Part shown: piece after piece, positions 55,058-64,000 of the stretch
Numbering within the stretch: the stretch's first letter is position 1
Layout of the letters: every line of letters starts with the position of its first letter
Assembly (NCBI GenBank): GCA_001600455.1
Contig: BCKC01000003.1
Span: forward strand, 1,302,001-1,366,000
Origin: Endocalyx cinctus
Taxonomy: Eukaryota; Ascomycota; Sordariomycetes; Amphisphaeriales; Apiosporaceae
Direction of reading: 5' to 3'
DNA length: 64,000 bases
Translations under genes and position numbers: made by a program
The notes under the pieces: model-generated
Databases searched by the model: none
What the model was told of the DNA's origin: nothing
Seen by the model: the letters and a program-made list of their open reading frames with translations, nothing else

Positions 55058-58000
55058 CTAGGAAACGTTATCCCATGCCTGTCTAGCTAAAAGAGCAGTA
55101 TGGCGAATTTCTCTGACCGGGTCACCGCAGGCCAGTGACAAGTGTCGATGAAGTTCTTGGCGGAGGGGGACGATTAAGAAACTGTCAAAGGTGGATGGTA
55201 ATTTATGAAAAAACTCCATCGTCAACGCCCGTGTCTTGACAGGATCTCGGCCTTTGCTATAGAGAGCATTAGGGTCCGGCAGGAACTGCTTCGAATTGGT
55301 CACCTTTCTTGCCATCTCATAAATAGCAATTACCCCAGGTACTAAAGAGCTAAGATAGAATCTCAAGGCACTCGGCTCCTCTCGCAAAATCTCGAGCAGC
55401 ACTTCCAGGCAACTTTCTGTTTCCACACCAATCTTAAACTTTTCTACCGCCAATACGCAAACACGCGCAATTTGGCCCAGATCATCAGCGTACGTGGCGC
55501 ATTTCAGATGTTTCAGAATCGCAAATATTGCCACCATGCGGTTGACTGCAATCCGTTCATCACCACCCGGTAACACGACGCAAGTATCCAGCCATGGAGA
55601 TATGATCTCGTGATAAAGCCACGCTCTGGCTAATCTTTTTTTATAGGCATGGTTATCTGACGAAAGGGAGTCGCTATCCGCCACAAGCAACTCAAAATGC
55701 TGCGCAAGTTGCCGGCCCATTATGACGTTTGACGGGGCCAGTCTGTTTATTCTGTCAAGTAAGAGGTGATCTTGTCCCGAGAACCGCGATATATCTCCAG
55801 CCACATAATGGAGGATACTTCTAAATATTCGAAGAGATTTCACCGCGTCAAGATGAGCTTCTGGATTTTGTTGCAGGACAATATCCAGCTTTTGCATCAA
55901 CAGCTGGTCACATCCGACTTGACAATGGAAGACTTCCATTCCATATAGGTGCAGTAGTGGCTGTCCGTTGAAGTGAATTTTATTCGACAGTACCATGAGC
56001 AGCGTATCCAACGTAGATCTTGTATAGTTAGAGAAGACCACTTCGGAATCGCCGTAGCTTGTTAAAATATCACATAAGGATTTAATTAGCTTGATGCTAT
56101 CCTGTTTTACGTATTAGTGATTTGAAAGTCATTTGAAATCTGGTTTGTAATACTTACTTGGGAGATTATTAGATCTGGGTAGAGACCTTTGGCAATGCCC
56201 AGGGACAGCGGTGCCGTGCGGAAGTTATCCACGTAATCTGGTATGGAGAACTTCTCGTGGGCTGGAATACTAAAACCATTGGTTATACCCAGGAAGTCAT
56301 TGTGATGAAATAATGAATGCATGTCTTTGTCTAACCGCAGGGCTTTTTGCTCATCCATATCGAAGGAACGAATGACCTCGTTGGCGAATCGTCCTAGCTG
56401 ATGTAAAAACATGTCTACAGCTCCCTGCACAGAACTATCAAGATCTCTAAGATCCTTACTGAGCCCGACAGTCCAATTATTGGTCTCGTCACCTTGCTGG
56501 TAAGAAACAGTGGTAAATCGGAGATAAAGTTGCTGGATTATGCAAAAGTAGCATGCCATTACTTGGCGTGGGGCATCAAGTTTATCGAATCTGGAAGCTT
56601 GGGGTTGTTGGTCCGATGTCTCGGCCGCTTTGGCGTGGCTTTCGTCAAAGTGCAGTAGGAGAACTGAAGGATCGTGCACGTTGGGAAGCTTGACGAGGTT
56701 TACAAAACCGTGATACCATCCTTCGGTAATTTTGCGAGGTATCTCATTGTCTATCTTCTCGGGTGCTGCTTGTAGCGATCTCGCAAGGGAGACGCTCATC
56801 GCGCCAACAAACGCCACCCAGTAATCTGGGTGTGCTTTGTTTTGGACCATCCACAATAACCCATCCACTATTCCGTTAACCATTGCTATATGATGCCATA
56901 CTGGTAGTCCTGCGCAGCTGACTCTGCTAAGGATATCGGCACCAAAATGCATCTCGTATATGAGGGCTTTCTTATCATGATTTTGGCCATACATCGATTT
57001 GATAGTGAATATGTACTTTAATATTAACTGCTGAAATGCGGCAGGGTAGCATGGCACAATCATTTCTAATGCATGGACTGCACTATCACGTAACTCCACG
57101 GCTGATTCGAAATTGAGGGAAGATCCACCGAGATTGAAGGCTCGAAGTGGGAGGATGATGGCGGTATCTGCAAGCCAGTCACATATCTGCTGGCAGGTGG
57201 AATCCGAACACAGGCGGCTCGAAGATTGCTCAGCTGAGGATTTTTGCTGTCCAAGCACTGCAACCCCTTCCACCGCTTTTTTGAGCAAGTTAAATTTCTC
57301 TTTGTCGGTGGAATAGGCCGGGTCGTCGCCAAGCAAGGGAAGATAGACGTCGTGGAATAGGGAATCGCCGAAGAAGTCGCCTTCTGGAAATGTCTGAGAT
57401 TCATGGATTTTCTCTAGGGAGCACTGCTTACTGTCTACCAACTGTGATCGAACTAGCATAAGTGAGTTTATTGATGCCAAAAGCTTCTCCTTGTGGGGAT
57501 ATGATTTGTTTTGTTTCATCGCAGACTGTATTTGTGAAAGGGCCTGCGGCACAATAATGGTGAATGACTGAGCCGATGACCCGGCTATCGAAACAAGTAG
57601 TCTGCCGGCCGAGGCTGCATACGTTTCGTTTTGGAAGTCATCTACTAGATCTCTCCAGGCATCACCAATGAAAGATCGGAGTCGATCGTACTCTAGCCGT
57701 TTGGTCATAGAACTGATGACCTTAAGTGTGGACTCGATAATGTCCTGTACTTCGCCGTTTCGAACCTCGTATTTTAGTGAACCCCAGATCTGGTCGACAT
57801 AAGGAGCAACACTTTCATTCGGATTATCGTATCGTTCTACGCAGGCTTCAAGCGTACGCAGGATATCGACTTTGACGGCAACGGTGACAGCATCTCCCTG
57901 GTCAAGTTTCGCAAGTAAATACGGGATAGCCAATTCAGCGAGTCGATGATTTGCCGTAAAGCAGGAGCGTAAAGATTCTTTCAGGTCATCGGCTGTAATC

Positions 58001-58797
58001 CCAGATGGTGTTGAGGATGCTCTCAAGGAGATGGGGAAATAGGCCGAGAAAGTCTTGAATGACTCTGATATGATGCTCTCGGGTGGAGTAAAGGACTCTA
58101 GATATAATCTGAGAGTCGCAAACCACGTCATTAGGTTTTCCGGATCCCTCTCGCTCCGGCAGATCTCTAATATACCAGCCATGAATTCTCCATCTCCCAG
58201 AACACGTATAACACCTGGCTTTTTCAACAAATTGAGAAAGAGCTTATAGACCAGTAGTCGCGTGGCCGGGGTCTGTAATCGTAAATCTGGGCCAAGCTTA
58301 CATATGTCCTTGAAAATAGTGACTGCAAGGGATGGTCCGAAATTGTTCATTTGAGCAAGGCAGTTTAAGGCCTTTGCAGAGCCCGAGACGCCAGCTCTTG
58401 AATCGGATACGAATAGCGAACTGAAAAAATTTACTAAAAGGTGGACATGATCGTGTCTTAAACAGTCAGATCTTTCGAAGAGTACTTCGAGAGTATCTGC
58501 AAGAAATCCTAGTGCCTTAGCACGGCTGATGAGATTATCATCAACCTCGTCGCCGGTGAGGTGTATCCATCCATCGATAGAAGAGACCCATTCGGCGATC
58601 ACTCGACGTCTATCGGCATTTTCGACAATACCTATGATGTTTGATTAGTTATAATGGCATATTGACTAATTATCTGTTCCAATTTTATTTTTTTGGGGGG
58701 GATTTGATGACTTACAATCTGCTGTTTTCTCTGCAATACTTCGCAGCTCGTTACTATCCGCCAAGACATAGTTCCTTGCCAGCACTCTGAAGTCCAT
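55058..58797 (-). CDS. MMS19: MMS19/Met18, cytosolic iron-sulfur cluster targeting factor
   Basis: Three exons (58797-58716, 58631-56158, 56101-55058) give 1199 residues of helical HEAT-type repeats. The N-terminal region (GDEVDDNLISRAKALGFLAD, then HVHLLVNFFSSLF) and the SAKALNCLAQM, QTPATRLLVYKLF pattern match MMS19. The C-terminal HEAT repeat (LRQELHRHLSLACGDPVREI, then RQAWDNV) is where MMS19 binds its clients in known family members. With the CIA complex it hands iron-sulfur clusters to DNA polymerases, helicases such as Rad3/XPD and others, hence the old repair and transcription phenotypes. Introns of 84 and 56 nt keep frame. Family call is by overall pattern; sequence conservation is low outside the ends. 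Confidence 0.82.
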
Positions 58798-60032
58798 CGT
58801 AGTCTATATACCCTAAGGTACAGGAATCAAAGTTTGGGATGATATTGCTGGATGAAATGATCGTTCTTTCCTACACATAAAAATTAAAGAGTGGTAAAGA
58901 TGATCTGCTGAGTGTAATGAAGGAATGAAAAATTTTCAGGAAGGTTGAAAGAAGTTGAATATCAGGAACTACATTGACTTTTCTCTAGGCGTTGAAGAAA
59001 TCAGTAGAAGATGAGATGTTGAAAGAAATATTCAGTGAGGATGGGAAGAAATCAATATACTATGGTCGAGATTTCGGCGCCACATGAAATATTTCAAGAA
59101 AATAAATCAAGGGTAGACCAAAATGTACTCGAGGTAGCTCAAAATATTTTGCTATTCTCCAGAGATTAATTTGGAAAAACTTTTTGCCTTGTTCTCATGG
59201 TGAAGATAGCTTCAAGGACAAAAAAAAAAGGAAAAAAGACCTGATAATATCAGTAAATAATACCTAATATCTATGCGATATACACAAAGCTTGTTAGGTA
59301 ACTATTTAGCTGTTCTTCACTCTGCTAATGCGTAGAAATAACTACAAGTACGACGATGGTGCTGAAATACCCTACGCAGCCTACGGTATACCCCTCTGCC
59401 CCTCCATACTAAATTACGTATTGTCAAATTTACACCCAGACACCTTAAAAAATTCTAAAAGAAATACCGCTATACCTAAAAGAGTAAGAGGGGTAATGGA
59501 TTTTAAGCTGCCAGGCTGCTAAAAAGGTTGCTGGCTTCCAGTAAGATGGGATGGATCCACTGGATGGATGGTGGACCCGTCCACCTCATCTGCCTATCTT
59601 CAATCATGTGACTATAACATTAAGTCTTACAAAAGTAATACAGCTCGAGACAGTTATTCAAAGAAATCAAAGGCAGTCTATACTGTATATATATGATATG
59701 ATATAGTGAGCTACTAAACTATGGCTTTGAAGGATATTATAAGACTGTGTATCATCCATATCTGAACGACCGTCTTTATGACTAATATACCCATGGCACC
59801 CAGTCTGCTAGTCGAGAACTGAAAAGAGTCGGCCGAGGAACGACCTGGCAGTTACCAGTGGGTTTTGATGGTATATATATATATATATATATTAGTAATT
59901 TTCTTGTTGGGTATGAAATCAGCAGTGAAGTTTGTAAATGATGCCTGTACCCCTACTGGATTTGGATACTTCTCTTTCTCTTCCTGTGTTCCAAGAATGC
60001 CAATATGGTAAGTTCTCAATTTACGAATAATA
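58798..60032. other. AT-rich intergenic region with TA repeat
   Basis: 1.2 kb between the MMS19 start and the 3' end of the transcription factor. It holds a TA dinucleotide repeat at 59872-59892, and no gene was recognised. The 64-codon ORF near 59328 has no features. Confidence 0.55.
59872..59892. repeat. TA dinucleotide repeat
   Basis: About ten TA units, located about 140 bp after the stop codon of the minus-strand transcription factor gene. Confidence 0.8.
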
Positions 60033-62262
60033 CTAGTTAATATCGAAACTAGCCAGCCAATTGAAATCATCAACGCCGAAGAGAAAACTATCCGACTCGA
60101 ACCCGATATCTTGGAATACGTCTTGGAAGTAAGTATTATGCGATGTCGTTCCTGCCGTCTCGGGCGGTGGATCACCACCTCCGCCGCCGGTAGGATTGAT
60201 TTCGTCGCCCAAGATCTTCCGGCACAAACTTTGGAAAGCGAGACGACTCTGGCGAATGAAAGGGCTTAGGCCCTCGTGTGATTCTAAGACCTTCATCGCC
60301 TGGTCCCAGGCCAGCGAAGCCGCCGACGTGTATAGCTCCGGGCGCAACATGGCGGCCGTGAGTATGGTGGCGGCTATGTGGATGTAAAATACTCCAAGCC
60401 ACCACGGTATCATCATTCCCGTCGTTGCAGTGTCTGGCTTGTCGTGGTCGTGAAGCAATGCTACTATCTCCTGTGCGCTCTCGATGCAGAGAGTCGCGCA
60501 ATCTCGTCTTATGCGGTCTTCTAGGCTCTGCCCTGCTTTAGACTCGTTACCTTCTATACCTTGTGACGGAGAGAAGCAGACGTGTCCAAGTATAGGTCGG
60601 AAGAGGAATGTTTTGACGTGTAACAGTCTATTAGAATTTTCTTCGTCAGATCGCGGGTTCTCCTGGTGGACTTGTTTGTTTTTGATAAGTGCAGGAAATG
60701 TAAGAAAGAACGTACCTTATTTTGAGTATTAGCGCTCGTCTATATGGTGCCCCGTCGCGGACGGCGGACGTCCTTTGTAATATTTCCAATTTTAAGAAAT
60801 TGGGTAGGTCTTGCTCCCATTTTCGAATACAGCCGCTGAATCTTAATATATTATCCAGCTGGGAGTCTCTGTTATAAGGTGGCGTGAGACCGTACTTGTC
60901 TGCGATGCTGCTGCCCATGGAGGATTGGGATCGTGAGAGATGACTGGTCAGCTCCAGGAGTTCAATTGTTTTGTTCCAATGCACTTCTGAAGCACTATAT
61001 ACATGCCCTTGCAATTCTCCGAGGGTGACTGGTAGGTCGGTGTCCGTATATGAAAGGCTCAGTAGACCGACGGGAATACGACCCAGAAGATTGCAAACTT
61101 GCCTGCCACCGAAGCGTTAGCGTTGAAAATAAAATTCAGAGAAACTGTCAATTAACAGACCTATCAAACAACACACATGCTTGCCAGATGTGTCTCCGTC
61201 GATGGATATGTGCGGATGGAACGTCGGACTGGGGTGACTCGACGATATGTAATCCTAGACTTTGTGCTGTGCGAACAGCGCAACCTAGCACCATCCATGA
61301 TTGGTGCATATTATTGGTACAATATAGGTAACGACTCATGAGAAGGAGACACTCGACAGCCTCAAGAGAACCAGGAGCATACATTAGGGTTTCGGGACAG
61401 AGTAGCGCCCAGGCCCGGCGGAAGTATGTACTACTGACTTTCTCCCTCTGTTCGAAATGGAGGGAAACCTGCAGTTGCACGGATAGGGCTAAGACGGTGT
61501 TTAGGGTACTCATGAAAATATCCTTATCACAGCCAAGAGGATCGTTCGAGAACAAAGCTTCATACGAGCGAGTAAAACACTCCTGGTCTAGGACGGGCTC
61601 GATCGAGTGGATCTGCTGCCAGTACAAATTTAACAACCTATCGGCTTCGTTGCGGGGAGGGAGGGGTTCGTTGGCCGCTTGCATTAGAGAAGAAGAATCA
61701 CATGTCCGATGAACAGCGCCCGAAAGCGAGCCAAAAAGAGGCGCATTAACAAGAGGGAAAAAATTAGAGCTGTGTCGGCCCCCATCTGAGAGCCCTAGGC
61801 GAGTGTTGACAGCCGTGTTGATTTCCTTCCCCAGGAGAACGGGCACGATACCATCAGCCTGTTTTGCTTGAGTCTTACCTCTGTAAAGCAACTCTAAAGT
61901 CTCGGAAACTTTAACACCGTGAGGCTCCGGAGAACTTGAAACTCTAACGGATAGCTGTCCGTTCTCAACAGCATTTCGTTCCGTATTATTGCCTCCATTT
62001 CCGGTTTGGTTATTGGTAAGACCGCGAGTATAGCTACATTTCAACCTAAGAGCATCCCTTTTCTGACAGTTCCCACAAGCTAACGATAACAAAGACTGTT
62101 ATTAGCTTCTACCATCGGCGATGGAACTCTATGGGTATGATTTCAGAACACACCTGGACGAACGCCATCGCATTTCCTCTTCTTGGTACGACACCACTGG
62201 CAAGCGAGACGGATCTTTTTTCTTTTTGCATGACGTACAATCGCAATAGGTTCAGAGGACAT
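60033..62262 (-). CDS. Zn2Cys6 fungal-specific transcription factor
   Basis: Four exons (62262-62154, 62079-61161, 61102-60716, 60627-60033) give 669 residues. The binuclear cluster has Cys21, 24, 31, 38, 41 and 51 (CQWCRTKKRKCDGVRPACGN), with the first intron splitting it. The last Cys spacing (nine residues) is longer than the usual six to eight. The middle homology (fungal-trans) region runs from about 190 to 480, with LLNLYWQQIHSIEPVLDQEC, CLLLMSRYLYCTNN, SLGLHI and a RRRHIWQACVLFDR-type segment crossing the second intron. The C-terminus is acidic and aromatic (SFLFGVDDFNWLASFDIN), like an activation domain. It is divergent from an MFS transporter, which it may regulate. Its target and inducer are unknown. 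Confidence 0.9.
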
Positions 62263-62314
62263 AATGTACCCGCTTTCTATATTTTTTTCTCAGATTAAAA
62301 GGGATAACAAGCTT

Positions 62315-62350
62315 CTCTGACGGAATCTCTGACGGAATCTCTGACGGAAT
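62315..62350. repeat. Three tandem 12-mers in the regulator-transporter promoter
   Basis: CTCTGACGGAAT occurs three times in a row about 55-90 bp upstream of the transcription factor start. Each unit contains a CGG triplet, the half-site of Zn2Cys6 proteins. Further CGGAAT copies follow near 62370 and 62382. This could be an autoregulatory site; that is inference. Confidence 0.65.
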
Positions 62351-62429
62351 CGTAACCGCATAGAAAACCTGCGGAATGGGTGCGGAATGAACCGATAGAA
62401 CATTAAATAGGGATAACCAATGAGAACAG

Positions 62430-62445
62430 TCCCGCAACGTCGGGA
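62430..62445. promoter_or_regulatory. Inverted CCG/CGG repeat
   Basis: TCCCGCAACGTCGGGA is a 5-bp inverted repeat around a 6-nt spacer, giving CCG-N6-CGG. Such everted or inverted triplets are the usual binding sites of dimeric Zn2Cys6 factors. It lies midway between the divergent regulator and transporter. Confidence 0.5.
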
Positions 62446-62665
62446 TTAACCCCTGTTTGATTGGCGGTTGGCCATTCTGCATTATTAATAATGCCATAAA
62501 ATGACTCGTATATGACGCTTACCTACTACATCTGACATTATTTTGAATCCTTGAGAATGTAAAAAAACCTATGTAGTCATATAGTATTATTGGTTGAACT
62601 TGGGTGCTCAGGGCCGTAAGTACAAAATCCATCCTTGTCATGATAAGATCTAGGATGGCACAACC

Positions 62666-62683
62666 TGCGGAAGCGATCCCGCA
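62666..62683. promoter_or_regulatory. Inverted CGG/CCG repeat near the transporter
   Basis: TGCGGAAGCGATCCCGCA has 5-bp arms TGCGG and CCGCA around an 8-nt spacer. It is about 170 bp upstream of the transporter start. A candidate site for the divergent Zn2Cys6 factor. Confidence 0.45.
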
Positions 62684-62852
62684 TTTTACGGCCGGTAAAT
62701 ACGAAAGACCCTCTGCGCGATGCGAGAATGACTTACATGAAAACCCGGTTTGTTTGACGTTTCATTGCATCTATTTGTAAAATGCAACCTCTCAAAGACC
62801 TTCCCGTTCAATTAGGTGCATCGGCTGGAAACCAATCATTCCTTCATTCAAT

Positions 62853-64000
62853 ATGTCCACTCTTGCCAAAACGGAACACGGACAGCAGTGTAGCGAAGTA
62901 GAGCCCCCTACGGAGCAGCATGCTCATTACGACGGCCGCGGCCTACCGTCGGACCCCTTCATCGTCGAGTTCACCGCGGGAGATCCGAATAACCCTTTCA
63001 ACTGGACAAGCACGAAGAAGTGGTTCATCACCGGTATCGCCACCATCGCAGTTTTCGCCGTCACCCTAACCTCGTCGGCCTATTCTTCCTCCCGGCAGGA
63101 AATCATGGCCGAGCTCGGTACCAACAGCGAGGAGTACGCCGCCGGGATATCCCTCTTCGTGCTCGGTTTCGCCATCGGGCCTCCCCTCTGGGGACCGCTG
63201 TCCGAGCTGTACGGCCGACGTATCCTATTCCACGTCACGCTCGGGCTCCTTACGGCATTCGTCGCCGGCACGGCCGGCGCGAGGTCGACCGCCGAAATCC
63301 TCGCGTTCCGCCTCCTGTCGGGCACCTTCGGCGCCTCGCCGCTGACCAACTCGGGCGGCATAATTTCCGACCTGTTTTCGGCGGACGAGCGCGGGCTGGC
63401 CGTCGCCCTGTTCGCGTCCGCCCCCTTTCTGGGTCCCGTCTTGGGCCCGATCCTCGGCGGCTTCGTGACGATGACGATCGGCTGGAGGTGGGTCCAGGGC
63501 GTGTGCTGCATTTTCATCGGCGTCGTCTGGATCGCGGGCCTCTTCTTTCTTCCCGAGACGTACGGGCCGGTCATCCTGCGGAACACGGCCAAAAAGCTCG
63601 AGAAGAGGACCGGTCGGTCATATGTTAGCGTGATGGAGAAGGAAAGCCAGGGCGCCAAGCCGTCCGAAGTGTTCGGTAAAGCGTTGAAGCGTCCGTGGGT
63701 CCTGCTTTTCCTCGAACCTATTGTGATGGTCGCCGCTATTTATCTTGCGATAATTTACGGTACTATCTATATGTTCATACCGGCATTTCCAATAGTCTTC
63801 CAGCAGGTCCGCGGATGGAACCCCGGCATTGGCGGTCTGGCATTTCTCGGTCTTGCCGTAGGTATGATCATTGGCCTTGTCTACGCCATAGTAGAGAATG
63901 GTCGATACGTTAAGTTAGGAGACAAAGCTACCCCTGAATCTCGTCTACCACCATGCATCATCGGTGCCATCGCCCTCCCAATCGGCCTGTTCGGCTTCGC
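62853..64000 (+). CDS. MFS drug/polyamine-type transporter, cut at the right edge
   Basis: An open frame from ATG 62853 runs through the window end, giving at least 382 residues without an intron. It begins with a hydrophilic region ending SDPFIVEFTAGDPNNPFNW, the usual lead into TM1 of fungal DHA1 transporters. Motif A is GPLSELYGRRI and motif C is FLGPVLGPILGGF, the antiporter motif of the 12-helix drug:H+ antiporter family. A loop with FFLPETYGPVIL precedes the second half. Expected role: proton-driven export from the plasma membrane of a toxic or secondary compound, or polyamines. The substrate is unknown. GC-rich codons keep a 192-codon antisense frame open, which is not a gene. It is divergent from the Zn2Cys6 regulator. 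Confidence 0.9.
   Translation, partial: MSTLAKTEHGQQCSEVEPPTEQHAHYDGRGLPSDPFIVEFTAGDPNNPFNWTSTKKWFITGIATIAVFAVTLTSSAYSSSRQEIMAELGTNSEEYAAGISLFVLGFAIGPPLWGPLSELYGRRILFHVTLGLLTAFVAGTAGARSTAEILAFRLLSGTFGASPLTNSGGIISDLFSADERGLAVALFASAPFLGPVLGPILGGFVTMTIGWRWVQGVCCIFIGVVWIAGLFFLPETYGPVILRNTAKKLEKRTGRSYVSVMEKESQGAKPSEVFGKALKRPWVLLFLEPIVMVAAIYLAIIYGTIYMFIPAFPIVFQQVRGWNPGIGGLAFLGLAVGMIIGLVYAIVENGRYVKLGDKATPESRLPPCIIGAIALPIGLFGF

Noticed and set aside
63080..63658. 192-codon minus-strand ORF over the MFS gene, and the plus-strand 202-codon ORF at 63020-63628
   Set aside because: Both are other frames of a gene whose own frame encodes a full transporter with motifs A and C.

Overview
This window looks like a contig from a filamentous ascomycete (Pezizomycotina, most likely Sordariomycetes; a wood- or litter-associated group such as Xylariales is only a guess). 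The evidence is short introns of roughly 50-120 nt with GTRNGT donors and CTAAC/CTGAC branch sites, GC-rich third codon positions set in AT-rich spacers, single-copy fungal housekeeping genes, and fungal-only families (Svf1, Zn2Cys6 regulator, AA9 LPMO, asco-laccase, HAL4/SAT4-type kinase). I could assemble 21 complete spliced gene models by eye, plus one gene cut by the right edge, one clear pseudogene and two uncertain coding remnants.

Layout. 1-3010: gene-poor, with a GC-rich broken coding remnant at the left edge. 3011-5355: SVF1 (minus) and mitochondrial uL11m (plus), divergent around a GATA-motif array. 7389-11942: a HAL4/SAT4-like kinase and HSP10, the latter with heat-shock elements upstream. 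14268-19797: an AA9 LPMO with an extra Cys-rich C-terminal module, then a laccase on the same strand (a small lignocellulose-oxidising pair). 20940-22238: cystathionine gamma-lyase. 22852-28104: an F-box protein and an NCS1 permease. 28105-32451: 4.3 kb with a degenerate membrane-protein pseudogene and an unrecognised broken ORF.

32452-58797: a dense housekeeping block of PARP, SPT2, ribosomal P2, MPS1 kinase, mitochondrial bL21m, NSA2, a NUFIP1/Rsa1-like protein with a CCCH finger, RPC25, EMC3, SPC2 and MMS19. 60033-64000: a Zn2Cys6 transcription factor divergent from an MFS transporter that runs off the edge; the shared 590-bp promoter holds CGG/CCG inverted repeats and a triplicated 12-mer, which suggests a regulator-transporter pair.

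Common threads. Translation and ribosome assembly recur (uL11m, bL21m, P2, NSA2, NUFIP1 for snoRNPs, RPC25 for 5S/tRNA transcription), as do ER membrane biogenesis (EMC3, SPC2) and genome maintenance (PARP, SPT2, MMS19, MPS1). Several genes share an odd design in which the start codon sits alone, or nearly alone, in a tiny first exon. Spacers carry many homopolymer runs and a recurring palindromic TAGGTACCTA-like motif. No bacterial-type operon, CRISPR array, intact transposon, tRNA or rRNA gene was seen.
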